From Aureimonas altamirensis (GTDB lineage Bacteria; Pseudomonadota; Alphaproteobacteria; Rhizobiales; Rhizobiaceae), in the NCBI RefSeq assembly GCF_023702225.1, contig NZ_JAMQCO010000009.1:62001-126000 (forward strand): DNA of 64,000 bases, given 5' to 3'. Numbering within the stretch: the first letter of the stretch is position 1; each line of letters starts with the position of its first letter. Of the stretch, positions 8,991 through 17,069 are shown one piece after another. The notes below the pieces were generated by a model. It had not been told where the DNA came from, did not search any database, and saw nothing but the letters and a program-made list of their open reading frames with translations. A program made the translations under genes and the position numbers.

Positions 8991-11224
8991 GTGCCGTCAA
9001 GACAAGCTACAGGATGGATGAACCGGCGGACGATACGCGCCTCGACAGAAGCGCCCTGTCCGTGATCGGCAAGCCGGTCGACCGGTACGAGGGGCAGCTC
9101 AAGGTCAGCGGCCAGGCGCCTTACGCCTATGAACAGATGAAGGACCGGTCATCCGACTGCGCCTACGGCTTCCTCGTGCTGTCGTCTCGCGGGGCGGGCA
9201 ATATAGCGCGCCTCGATGTCGACGCGGCGAAGGCGGCTCCGGGTGTCCTGCATGTCGTGACGGACCCGCGGGGCGTGCGTGCCGCAGCCGACCCGAGCGA
9301 CGACAAGCCTGCGCTCATCGACGGCAAGGTCGCCTATTATGGGCAGCCCATATGCCTCGTCGTGGCAGAAAGCTACGAAGCGGCGCGGGATGCGGCGAAA
9401 TCGGTGCGGATCGACTACGAGCCGATGCCCGGTCGCTACGACCTGATGGAGGGGTTGTCGGAAGCGTTCGACCCCGGCGACGGCGCAATGCCGTCCACGG
9501 TGCTGAAGGGCGATTTCGACGCCGCATTCGCACAGGCGGAGGTGACGCTGGATGAAACCTACACCACGCCCGGCCAGAGCCATGCGGCCATGGAGCCGCA
9601 TGCGGCCATAGCCGAATGGGACGGCGACAGCCTGACGCTTCATGGCTGCTACCAGCTCGTATCCACCAATGTCGGCCAGTTGGCCGCGGCGCTCGGGATC
9701 GGCAAGGACAAGGTGCGCCTGATCGCGCCCTATATCGGCGGCGGCTTCGGCGGGAAGCTCGGTATCGGGCCGGAAGCCGTCTTTGCGGCGCTTGCCGCCA
9801 AAGAGGTCGGGCGCCCGGTGAAGATCGCACTCACACGGCAGCAGGTTTTCCAGACGACGAGCCGACGCACCGATACGGTCCAGCGCATGCGCATCGGCGC
9901 GACGCGGGACGGTCGCATAACGGCGATCGCGCACGACACTGTCTCGGGCAACACCGAGGGGGATTCCTTCTTCGAGCCGGCCGGCATATCGACGGTGTTC
10001 CTGTATTCCGGCGACAACCGCCGCATCACGCATCGCAAGGTCGATGTGAACGTCCTGCTGGCTTCCTCCATGCGTGCGCCGGGTGAAGCCGTCGGTATGC
10101 TGGCGCTCGAGAACGCCATGGACGAGATGGCCGAGAAGCTCGGCCTCGACCCCATCGATTTCCGCAAACGCAACGAGCCGGAGATGGACCCGCAGGATGG
10201 GCTGCCCTTTTCGTCGCGGCGCCTGGTGGACTGCATGGACGAGGGCGCACGGCTGTTCGGCTGGGACGCACGCCCGGAGAGGCCCGGCAGCCGACGCGAG
10301 GGCGACTGGCTCATCGGTTACGGCATGGCCGCAGCCTCGCGCAAGAACCTCGTGATGCCGGCAAGCGTACGCCTGACGCTGTCGACCGACGGGAAGGTGC
10401 GTATCGAAACCGACATGACCGATATCGGCACGGGCACCTATACGATCCTGTCGCAGATCGCCGCCGACATCCTGGGGGTCGACCTGCAGGACGTGACCGT
10501 CCTTCTGGGCGATTCCAGCCTGCCGCAAGGGCCGGGGTCCGGCGGCTCCTGGGGGGCCAGTTCATCCGGTTCCGCCGTCTATACGGCCTGCGAGGCCGCC
10601 ATCGCGGCGCTCGCGGAGCGCATGGAGGTTGCACCGGCGGATATGACGCTGGCCGATGGCAATGCAATCGCAGACAACAGGCAGGTTAAGTTGACCGCGC
10701 TGCTCGGTACCGAAGACCTCGTCGTGGATGCTACCTTCAAGCCGGGCAAGGCCTTCAAGTCCACGCACCAGGCCAGCTATGGCGCGCATTTCTGCGAGGT
10801 CGCGGTTAATGCAGTGACGGGTGAAACGCGTATCCGGCGGCTGCTGACCGTCGGGGCTGCCGGCCGGATCCTGAACGAAAAGACTGCGCGGTCGCAGTGT
10901 TTCGGGGGACAGATCTTCGGGATAGGCACGGCGTTGACGGAAGAGCTCGTCATCGATCCGCGCAGCGGGCTGATGGTGAATCACGATCTGGCCGAATATC
11001 ATGTCCCGGTGAATGCCGACGTGCCGCAATTGGAGGTGGTTTTGCTGCCGGAGCTCGATCGCTACGCCAGCCCGCTCGCGTCCAAGGGCATCGGCGAACT
11101 GGCGATCAGCGGCGTCGGCGCGGCGGTGACGAACGCCATCTACAATGCCTGCGGCGTACGCGTCCGCGACTATCCGATGACACTGGACAAGGTGCTGAAG
11201 GGGCTGCCGGCCCTTGCCTCATAG
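8987..11224 (+). CDS. Molybdopterin-binding catalytic subunit of aldehyde oxidase (PaoC-like)
   Basis: A 745-residue large subunit of the xanthine oxidase family. It binds molybdopterin (MCD form expected in PaoC relatives) and hydroxylates aldehydes or heterocycles. Key regions are [12 protein letters not shown] for cofactor contact, [22 protein letters not shown], the [15 protein letters not shown] glycine-rich stretch, and [16 protein letters not shown] near the C-terminus with the catalytic Glu of the GxGE motif. The substrate is not predictable; PaoC of E. coli prefers aromatic aldehydes. No PaoD/XdhC maturation gene follows. The 3' end overlaps the convergent PfkB-like gene by 6 bp. Confidence 0.9.
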   Translation: MSAVKTSYRMDEPADDTRLDRSALSVIGKPVDRYEGQLKVSGQAPYAYEQMKDRSSDCAYGFLVLSSRGAGNIARLDVDAAKAAPGVLHVVTDPRGVRAAADPSDDKPALIDGKVAYYGQPICLVVAESYEAARDAAKSVRIDYEPMPGRYDLMEGLSEAFDPGDGAMPSTVLKGDFDAAFAQAEVTLDETYTTPGQSHAAMEPHAAIAEWDGDSLTLHGCYQLVSTNVGQLAAALGIGKDKVRLIAPYIGGGFGGKLGIGPEAVFAALAAKEVGRPVKIALTRQQVFQTTSRRTDTVQRMRIGATRDGRITAIAHDTVSGNTEGDSFFEPAGISTVFLYSGDNRRITHRKVDVNVLLASSMRAPGEAVGMLALENAMDEMAEKLGLDPIDFRKRNEPEMDPQDGLPFSSRRLVDCMDEGARLFGWDARPERPGSRREGDWLIGYGMAAASRKNLVMPASVRLTLSTDGKVRIETDMTDIGTGTYTILSQIAADILGVDLQDVTVLLGDSSLPQGPGSGGSWGASSSGSAVYTACEAAIAALAERMEVAPADMTLADGNAIADNRQVKLTALLGTEDLVVDATFKPGKAFKSTHQASYGAHFCEVAVNAVTGETRIRRLLTVGAAGRILNEKTARSQCFGGQIFGIGTALTEELVIDPRSGLMVNHDLAEYHVPVNADVPQLEVVLLPELDRYASPLASKGIGELAISGVGAAVTNAIYNACGVRVRDYPMTLDKVLKGLPALAS

Positions 11225-11947
11225 CCGGGCTTCGGCCCGAGGCGAGGCGGCTTCCGCCAGAGCCGCCTCGATCGCCTCGGGCATCGGTTTCTTGCGGGAC
11301 AGGGCCGCCGTCAGGGCGCCGACGAAACTGTTGCTGACGGCACGCACGTTCATGTCCTGGCCGTGCGGCGAAAGAAAGCGCTGTGCGGGCGCGTCGCCCT
11401 CCGCGTAGACCGCGCCCTCATGCCCGTCCGTCGTTACCACGGCGAAGGAGGCCCAGTAGGCAAGCGCGCCGACCATCTCGGTCGTCGTCTGGCAGTCGCC
11501 CAGCATGTCCTGCCCCAGAAGCCCCACCGCTTTCTGCAATTCGCCCTGGCGAAGGATCAGGATATCGGTTCTGCCCAATACGGCATGCAACTCCGGCATG
11601 GCGAAGATGGCGGGCATGCAGGACAGGTTGAAGACGACACGCGCACCCGCGCTGCGCGCCGCCCGCGCGACCTTCATGAGATGTGCGAAGGGAATTTCGA
11701 CGTTCAGGACCGCAAGGGCGTCGCATTCGAGCCCGAGGTCGCCGTCTTCGGCCGGATTGGCGGAAAACAGCTCGAGCGACCCGGGAAGGCCGTCCACGGC
11801 GGGCATGGCGCGCGCTTCGTCCAGGACGACCAGCCTGATACGGTTGCCCCCCTCGGCCGCGGCCTTGATCTGCTCGCTGACCGCGCTTCCCGACATGCCG
11901 GCGCCCAGGGCCACGACGTCGCCCGCAGTTCCGAAAAAGATCAGCAT
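11219..11947 (-). CDS. Degenerate PfkB/ribokinase-like protein
   Basis: A 242-residue protein related to the PfkB sugar/nucleoside kinase fold. LNVEIPFAHLMKVARAARSAGARVVFNLS corresponds to the central 'LE.P......A...A...G..v..NPsp' region, and FVGALTAAL is the end of the signature helix. Two things are odd. It lacks the usual N-terminal 50-60 residues with the GGKGAN substrate loop. The catalytic DTTGAGDAFVGAL motif reads NVRAVSNSFVGAL, so the anion-hole glycines and the catalytic Asp are gone. It is unlikely to be an active kinase and may be a binding protein or a decaying gene. It is convergent with the aldehyde oxidase operon. Confidence 0.6.
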   Translation of the reverse strand: MLIFFGTAGDVVALGAGMSGSAVSEQIKAAAEGGNRIRLVVLDEARAMPAVDGLPGSLELFSANPAEDGDLGLECDALAVLNVEIPFAHLMKVARAARSAGARVVFNLSCMPAIFAMPELHAVLGRTDILILRQGELQKAVGLLGQDMLGDCQTTTEMVGALAYWASFAVVTTDGHEGAVYAEGDAPAQRFLSPHGQDMNVRAVSNSFVGALTAALSRKKPMPEAIEAALAEAASPRAEARL

Positions 11948-12105
11948 GTTCCCTCACTCGAAAGGCCGATTGAACAGCAGCCCTTTTGGATGAGCATTGC
12001 TGTTAACCGTGATCCGTCAAGTTCGGAGAACGCTGGGAGGCGACTTCGGTTACAATAATTTCACGTTGCGATCTTTATGTCGCAAAGAAACTATCGATAG
12101 CTGGA

Positions 12106-12243
12106 TCAGCGACGGAAGCGACCGCGATCGATCTCCCGCTGGCGAATCTCCAGATCGGCCAGGGACGTGGCTTCGTTCAGGTAGCTTTCCTCGACATCGC
12201 TTGTGCGGACGACCAGGCGGCGCAGGTGATGGCGCAAATTCAT
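12106..12243 (-). CDS. DUF3563-like small protein
   Basis: A 45-residue protein starting MNLRHHLRRLVVR, with a very good ribosome-binding site (AAAGGAG) before the ATG. The core SYLNEATSLADLEIRQREIDRG matches DUF3563 ('E.YLa.a.DlaDLErR.Re.dr'), tiny proteins common in Rhizobiales and Burkholderiales. The function is unknown. It lies between the PfkB-like gene and the divergent TetR gene, and its promoter region faces the TetR operator. Confidence 0.65.
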   Translation of the reverse strand: MNLRHHLRRLVVRTSDVEESYLNEATSLADLEIRQREIDRGRFRR

Positions 12244-12375
12244 GGGTTCTCTCCTTTCGGCGCTGTCCCTAGAGTATGTGCCGCCTGGATTTGCTGCAAT
12301 GCAACATGACGCATGGCTGGCATGCTGCCTCGCAGCAGCCCGTCGGAGCACGAAATCTCTTGCAATGCACCATCG

Positions 12376-12397
12376 TTACATTCATATATGAATGTAA
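12376..12397 (+). promoter_or_regulatory. TetR-type operator, perfect 22-bp palindrome
   Basis: The half-site TTACATTCATA is followed directly by its exact reverse complement. The TACATTCAT...ATGAATGTA core resembles AcrR/TtgR-class operators. It ends 14 bp before the TetR start codon, and 132 bp upstream on the other side is the start of the divergent 45-residue gene. Autorepression of the TetR gene is the simplest reading. Confidence 0.7.
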
Positions 12398-12411
12398 TTA
12401 TTGGAGCCTCG

Positions 12412-13044
12412 ATGAGACGTACGAAACAGGAAGCGGCGGAAACCCGGGAGGCGATCCTCGACGCTGCGGAATCCGTGTTCTTCGAGAGGGGCGTCAGCCA
12501 GACGAGCCTCAACCAGATCGCTGCCGCAGCCGGCGTCACGCGCGGCGCGATCTACTGGCACTTCTCCAACAAGTCCGACCTGTTCCGCGCCATGTGCGAC
12601 CGTGCCCACCTGCCGCAGGAGGAGTTCTTCCGGGCGCAGGCCTTGCTGGAGGCTCCATCGCCGCTGAGACACCTTCGGGATTTCACCGTGGAGACGTTCG
12701 AGCGCTTCCAGAACGACGAGCGCGCCAAACGGGTCTTCACCATCATCCTCCTGCGATGCGAGTATGTCGGCGAGATGGAAGAGGCGCTGTGCGCCCACAG
12801 GCAGGACCGGGAGGTCATGCGCGCCAATGTCTCGGCGATCTTCGACAGGGCTGCGACCGCCGGCCAGCTTGGTCCGGGCTGGACGGCCGAGGCGGCCACG
12901 AACGCCTATATCTGCATCCTCGTAGGGCTGTTCGGAGAATGGCTCAAGGATAGCTGCGAGTTCGACCTGGGCCGCGTTGGCCGCCTGACCATGGACAGCC
13001 TCTTCGGCAGCATGGCGGCATGCCCGTCCGCCGCCTCCGACTGA
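12412..13044 (+). CDS. TetR/AcrR family transcriptional regulator
   Basis: A 210-residue repressor. The N-terminal HTH domain reads TREAILDAAESVFFERGVS, then SLNQIAAAAGVTRGAIYWHFSNKSDLFRAM, nearly identical in pattern to AcrR, TtgR and NalC efflux-pump repressors. The C-terminal ligand domain is the AcrR type (ETFERFQNDERAKRVFTIIL). The start MRRTKQEAAETRE has GGAG seven bases upstream; upstream in-frame ATGs would run through the palindromic operator. AcrR-type genes usually neighbour an RND pump operon, but none is here. The regulated genes may be elsewhere or limited to the divergent small gene. Confidence 0.85.
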   Translation: MRRTKQEAAETREAILDAAESVFFERGVSQTSLNQIAAAAGVTRGAIYWHFSNKSDLFRAMCDRAHLPQEEFFRAQALLEAPSPLRHLRDFTVETFERFQNDERAKRVFTIILLRCEYVGEMEEALCAHRQDREVMRANVSAIFDRAATAGQLGPGWTAEAATNAYICILVGLFGEWLKDSCEFDLGRVGRLTMDSLFGSMAACPSAASD

Positions 13045-13385
13045 GAGCCCGCCGGAAGGCGCTCCATCGCCTGCAGCCGCTTCCGCGCCCGATGAAACAG
13101 GATATGGCGCGACACATCATAGCCCGGCCGACCGCTGCGCGCCTGCCGGGACAGGTGTTCGATACGGTCCTGCAGCAGCTGCGACGCCGCAGCCGCAAGC
13201 TTGCGCGGCAGCCGCCCGTCAGGCGCTTCCAATACCTGCACCGAGCATCGGGGGTAGCCGAGATGAAGCAGAACCCCCATCAGTTCCAGATTGGCCTGCA
13301 CCTTCGTCCTGGCTTCGGCGGCCTGCGCCACGAAGGCGCGGGCCGCGCGCGCCAGCGCCTTCTCCATCTCCGTTTCCCCATCCAT
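12906..13385 (-). CDS. Hypothetical protein overlapping the TetR gene antisense
   Basis: A 159-residue frame with a strong ribosome-binding site (AAGGAG, seven bases before ATG). The first 110 residues have a normal amphipathic helical character (EKALARAARAFVAQAAEART, then AAASQLLQDRIEHLSRQARS). The last 45 residues, opposite the TetR coding end, are low in complexity (RRPTRPRSNSQLSLSHSPNS). No family is recognised. The 139-bp antisense overlap is unusual; a frameshift or an earlier true stop is possible. It is probably real in its 5' part. Confidence 0.4.
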   Translation of the reverse strand: MDGETEMEKALARAARAFVAQAAEARTKVQANLELMGVLLHLGYPRCSVQVLEAPDGRLPRKLAAAASQLLQDRIEHLSRQARSGRPGYDVSRHILFHRARKRLQAMERLPAGSQSEAADGHAAMLPKRLSMVRRPTRPRSNSQLSLSHSPNSPTRMQI

Positions 13386-13527
13386 GTCGCTCTCCTTCCG
13401 CGATATCGGAACGGGAAGGGTGAGGCTACGCCTTAGGGTGGGGATAAATACTCTAGACTAATATCGTGAATTGCAGTGGAAAACGCTGCCATCAGGGACT
13501 TTGGTTGCCCCCGGAAATCCGATTGTG

Positions 13528-13543
13528 TGTGAATTTATTCACA
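13528..13543 (+). promoter_or_regulatory. DnaA-box-containing inverted repeat
   Basis: TGTGAAT-N2-ATTCACA is a perfect inverted repeat about 55 bp before the DnaA-like HTH gene. Bases 13535-13543 read TTATTCACA, an exact match to the DnaA-box consensus TTATNCACA. On the opposite strand at 13439-13447 TTATCCCCA matches with one difference. Either DnaA or the downstream DnaA-domain-IV-like protein could bind. Confidence 0.45.
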
Positions 13544-13596
13544 TGCTCCGCCGATGTCGTTCAATCGGCGCGTCAAGGAGTTTCCGGGGTAGAGCG

Positions 13597-13989
13597 ATGA
13601 TGACTATGCATACCATGCCGTCGGCGTACCAGCGGGCGCAGGCCACGCGGGCCGCCGGACGCGTATCCGGCCCATGCGGCATGGCGATCGCCATCGCCGC
13701 CGCCTTCTGCAACCATCAGGAAAGCGAGATCGCCGCGCCGACACGCTCTTCCGCGTCCGTATGCGACGCCCGCCATATCGCCATGTATCTGGCCCATGTC
13801 GTTTTCCAGTGCCCGGCCCGCCAGATTGCGGACGCCTTCCGGCGCGACCGGACAAGTATCGGGCATGCCCTGCGCCGCGTAGAGGATCGCCGCGACGATC
13901 CGACCTTCGATGCGTTCCTGGCGCGTATGGAGCGCTTCGCCGAAAGTTGCCGGGATATGATGGCATCGCCGTGGGAGGCTGGCCGATAA
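13597..13989 (+). CDS. DnaA domain IV-like helix-turn-helix protein
   Basis: A 130-residue protein. Residues about 55-105 (ARHIAMYLAHVVFQCPARQIADAF, then RDRTSIGHALRRVEDRRDDP) reproduce the DnaA DNA-binding signature, where DnaA has FGRDHTTVLHA. The AAA+ ATPase domain is absent, so this is a free-standing DnaA-box-type binding domain, a kind of gene conserved in Rhizobiales next to DUF6456. The stop and next start overlap (TAATG), so both genes are coupled. AAGGAG lies about 15 bp before the first ATG; ATGs at 13600 and 13606 are alternatives. A regulatory role is inferred. Confidence 0.75.
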   Translation: MMTMHTMPSAYQRAQATRAAGRVSGPCGMAIAIAAAFCNHQESEIAAPTRSSASVCDARHIAMYLAHVVFQCPARQIADAFRRDRTSIGHALRRVEDRRDDPTFDAFLARMERFAESCRDMMASPWEAGR

Positions 13990-14501
13990 TGCGTACGCGG
14001 ACGGACGATGTGCTCCTGCGTCTCGGCAGGGCGGAGCGCGGCGGCAAGGCGTTTCTGAGCAACGCCGAACGGGAGGCGGGTGAGCGGTTCTCGCGCGATT
14101 TCGAGTTTGCGGGCCTCCAGCCTTCGACGAGCCAGAGCTACGAACCCACGCCGAAAGGGCAGCGCGGCGGCCCGGACGACAGGGGCGCCGACGCCGCGAT
14201 CGACGCGCGAACGCGGGTGGGGAAGGCTCTTGCGGCGATCGGGCCGGAGCTTTCGGGCATCGTGATGGATATATGCGGCCTGCAACTCGGCCTCGAGGAG
14301 GTGGAGCGGCAGCGCGGCTGGCCGGTGCGTTCCGGCAAGCTGGTGTTGAAGCTGGCGTTGGGATCGCTTGCGCGCCACTACGGCTACAGCGACGAAGCTG
14401 TCGGCCCGGCACGGGAAGGCACGCGGTTGCGCGGCTGGATGGGCGCCGGGGCGCGGCCGTCTATGCGGCCGGCTGAACCACCCGCCGCGCATCGTCCTTG
14501 A
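13989..14501 (+). CDS. DUF6456 domain-containing protein
   Basis: A 170-residue protein. FLSNAEREAGERFSRDFEFAGLQPSTSQSYEP followed by ARTRVGKALAAIGPELSGIVMDIC and LEEVERQRGWPVRSGKLVLKLALGSLARHYG is the DUF6456 pattern found in Rhizobiales. The C-terminal helices resemble phage/sigma-like DNA-binding helices, and the family is probably regulatory, but this is not established. It is translationally coupled to the DnaA-like gene. Its 3' end overlaps the convergent sufE gene by 41 bp. Confidence 0.75.
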   Translation: MRTRTDDVLLRLGRAERGGKAFLSNAEREAGERFSRDFEFAGLQPSTSQSYEPTPKGQRGGPDDRGADAAIDARTRVGKALAAIGPELSGIVMDICGLQLGLEEVERQRGWPVRSGKLVLKLALGSLARHYGYSDEAVGPAREGTRLRGWMGAGARPSMRPAEPPAAHRP

Positions 14502-14886
14502 TGCGGGCCACCATGGAACGAAGTCCATTAGAGCGTTGGGGCGTCAGGTGCTCCTGCAGGCCGAGCCGCGCGAACATCGTTTCGGCATCGGTCTCCAGGA
14601 TCTCCGGCGCGGTGCGGCCGGAATACAGGGCCAGGGTGATGGCGACGAGGCCACGTACGATATGCGCGTCGGATTCGCCCGCATAGTGAAGGCGCGGCGT
14701 CGCACCTTCCTCCAGCGTCTGTTTCAACCAGACCTGACTGACGCAGCCGCGCACCTTGGTGGCCTCGTTCATGTCTTCCGGCGCCATGGGCGGCAATTCC
14801 CGCCCGAGCTCGATGACGTAGCGGTACTTGTCTTCCCAATCGTCCAGAAACTCGAAGTCGGAGAGGATATCCTCGATCTTGCGCAT
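14461..14886 (-). CDS. sufE: SufE family cysteine desulfuration protein
   Basis: A 141-residue sulfur acceptor that takes persulfide sulfur from a SufS-type cysteine desulfurase for Fe-S cluster assembly. MRKIEDILSDFEFLDDWEDKYRYVIELG and VRGCVSQVWL are family signatures, with the sulfur-accepting Cys at residue 48. The start MRKIED is preferred over an upstream in-frame ATG at 14943, whose extra residues are not SufE-like. No suf operon is adjacent. Confidence 0.9.
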   Translation of the reverse strand: MRKIEDILSDFEFLDDWEDKYRYVIELGRELPPMAPEDMNEATKVRGCVSQVWLKQTLEEGATPRLHYAGESDAHIVRGLVAITLALYSGRTAPEILETDAETMFARLGLQEHLTPQRSNGLRSMVARIKDDARRVVQPAA

Positions 14887-14970
14887 GGTGTCTCGTTTCG
14901 TTGGGCCGCGCGGATGCAAGCGTGTGCGCACGATATAGGGCATGCGAGGGGGGAGATTAAACCCCGGCCT

Positions 14971-15381
14971 TCACCCTGCCGGCCGGGGCTGGGGATGTGG
15001 TACGGGCCTGGGCGCCGGATTGCCGGCGGCCTCGACCCGCGCTTCCGGCAGGACCGGGCCGACGATTGTCTCCGCCGGAACGGCCGCTGCGGCCGGTTGC
15101 ATCGCCGGGGCCGTCGTCGCCTGCTGGCCGCGCACCAGCGCATAGCCGTATTCGAGCCCGTCGCCGATGCGGTTCAGCACGAAACCGGCAATCTGCGAGC
15201 CCGCGCCGCAGGCCGCCGGCGCCCGCTCGCAGAAGCCGCCAAGATCTGCGATGGCCTGCTGGAAACCGGAAAAGGCAAGAAAGTAGTTGATGTCTTCCTC
15301 GTCTGCGTCGCGGTTGGCGCCCGGCAGGAAGAAGGCGATCAGCCCCAGCAAGAATGCCATCCTGATGACGAAGCGGATCAA
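14971..15381 (-). CDS. DUF5330 domain-containing membrane-anchored protein
   Basis: A 136-residue protein with one N-terminal membrane segment (IRMAFLLGLIAFFLPG) and a periplasmic region containing two cysteines (GGFCERAPAACGAG). A proline- and alanine-rich tail follows (residues about 95-136). The pattern AFSGFQQAIADLGGFCERAPAAC matches DUF5330, a Rhizobiales family usually beside sufE as here. The function is unknown; the cysteine pair could form a disulfide. Confidence 0.7.
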   Translation of the reverse strand: MIRFVIRMAFLLGLIAFFLPGANRDADEEDINYFLAFSGFQQAIADLGGFCERAPAACGAGSQIAGFVLNRIGDGLEYGYALVRGQQATTAPAMQPAAAAVPAETIVGPVLPEARVEAAGNPAPRPVPHPQPRPAG

Positions 15382-15695
15382 ACGGCGGGCCCATCCCTGG
15401 CGTTTCGGTTGCCCTCCTGTATCGCATCAGGGTTTCCGCTTCCTTGAAATCCGGTTGGCGCGCCGCTCCCGCTTGTCCAGAATGGGATCGGTGATACATG
15501 CAAGTTGTTGAAATTATATACGTTAATTCCGTATGCCGGCGATTAACCATGTTGAGCAAAGCCGTTCCGAAACCATCGTGAAAGGCGCCGTTCCGGCCCC
15601 TTGGCGCCCCTCCGGGGAGGGCGACTTATGGCTTCATTAAAGGGTTGGCGGGCACGATCCACCCGATTGGACAGAGGCTGCGATACAAGTATTCG
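15382..15695. other. Divergent intergenic region, 314 bp
   Basis: This is the promoter region between the leftward DUF5330 gene and the rightward kinase-like gene. The middle is AT-rich (for example aattatatacgttaattccg), which suits promoters on both strands. The last 100 bp contain GC-rich inverted repeats around ccctccggggaggg. No coding frame or RNA motif is convincing. Confidence 0.4.
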
Positions 15696-17069
15696 ATGAC
15701 GAACGAGACCTCCGCGAACACCGCCGAACAGAAGGAAGGGCGCGCCGACCGGCGTGGCGCCCGCCTTTGCGGCTGGCTGCGCGATGGTCTGGACGGGCTT
15801 CTGCCGACGCAATTCGAGGGACGTGCGCGGGTGGCGCGCCTGCGCGTGCTGCTGGTTTTCCTGGCGGTCGGCATGGGGTGTGCGGCGCTGGCCGTCTGGA
15901 CGGGCGCGGCCACCGGCGCCGTCAGCCGCGAGCTGCTGCTGGCCTCCATCGCCTGCATGGCGGGCGCGGTGGTGACGGTGTCCTATCGCCTGTCGGAAGC
16001 CGGAGCGCGCCCGAACTCGGCGGAGCTGCCGGCCTTCGCCCAGGCTCTCCTTGCCGACGAAGCGATTTCGCTGATTCTGATTCTCGATCGGCATGGCCGT
16101 ATCCTGCAATCCGTGCGCGGGCCGGCGGCGGGCTCCGGCTTTGCGGACCTCGTCCACCTTCGCGATCGTGTCGCGGTTCTGTCGGCCCTGGCCTCCCTGC
16201 GGAAGGGAGACGCCCGCGTGGACCTCAGGCTTCGCGCGGCCGACGGTATCGGCGCGAGCGGTATGCGCCTCAAGCTGGTGGCGATGGATGCGCCCGACGC
16301 CGCAGGAGCGGTGCTGGCGGTCGGCGAACCGAATGGAGCGATCCGTCCGGCAGACGAGGAATCGGCCGAGGCGGCGCTGCACAGCGCCGTCCGCGCCAGC
16401 GCCAGCAAGACGAGCCTGTTGACGGCGGTCGGGCAGGAGCTTGCGGTCGCGGGCCGCGGGGCAGGCAATCTGCCGGTCGAACTTCTGGCCAGCACCCTCT
16501 GCTACCTGTCCCGCGTGGATGGCGGGGCATGCCGGGTGGATCCGACGAGCCAGCCGATTGCGCCGATTGTGGAGTCGGCGCTGCGGACCGCCCGCGGAGA
16601 AGCTGCGCGCAAAGGCTTGCGGCTTGCCGTCACCACGGCCGAGAAGGGCCCGTGCGTCGCCGATGCGGAGGCGCTTCGGCTTCTACTCGGCATCGTGTTC
16701 GCCAATGCCGTAGCCGCCACGCCGCGCGGCGAGATCGATATCCGCGTCGCCACCGACGAAAGCGGCTTGCGCCTGACCGTCACCGATGGCGGCGACGGCC
16801 TTTCCGGCTGCGACGCGGAGCCGGCGCTCAACTGCGCGCTGCTGATGGCGCAAAGCCTGTGCGACATGCATTTCGGGAGGCTGCAGACATGCAGCCGCGC
16901 CGGTATAGGCACCGTGGTAGACTGCTTCATCCCGGCCGACTGCCAAGCGCGGATCGCCGCCCGATCGACAACCCCAACGGAAAATATCGTAAGCCTGACA
17001 GATGCCCGCAAAAAAGCCCCGGACCTCGCCCCAAACATCCCGCAAGCGCCGAACCGCCGCTCAGCCTGA
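15696..17069 (+). CDS. Histidine-kinase-like protein lacking the phospho-acceptor histidine
   Basis: A 457-residue membrane protein with two N-terminal membrane segments (LRVLLVFLAVGMGCAALAVW and LLLASIACMAGAVVTV), then a PAS-like region (LILILDRHGRILQSV). A region aligned to the HisKA helix reads SKTSLLTAVGQELAVAG, where active kinases have AKS.FLA..SHELRTP: the His is Gln and the RTP is lost. The ATPase domain is weak but recognisable (LLGIVFANAVAATPRG for the N box; VTDGGDGLS for DNGPG). It is probably a signalling pseudokinase. Its C-terminus overlaps the peptidoglycan-binding gene by 68 bp, suggesting coupled synthesis. Confidence 0.6.
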   Translation: MTNETSANTAEQKEGRADRRGARLCGWLRDGLDGLLPTQFEGRARVARLRVLLVFLAVGMGCAALAVWTGAATGAVSRELLLASIACMAGAVVTVSYRLSEAGARPNSAELPAFAQALLADEAISLILILDRHGRILQSVRGPAAGSGFADLVHLRDRVAVLSALASLRKGDARVDLRLRAADGIGASGMRLKLVAMDAPDAAGAVLAVGEPNGAIRPADEESAEAALHSAVRASASKTSLLTAVGQELAVAGRGAGNLPVELLASTLCYLSRVDGGACRVDPTSQPIAPIVESALRTARGEAARKGLRLAVTTAEKGPCVADAEALRLLLGIVFANAVAATPRGEIDIRVATDESGLRLTVTDGGDGLSGCDAEPALNCALLMAQSLCDMHFGRLQTCSRAGIGTVVDCFIPADCQARIAARSTTPTENIVSLTDARKKAPDLAPNIPQAPNRRSA

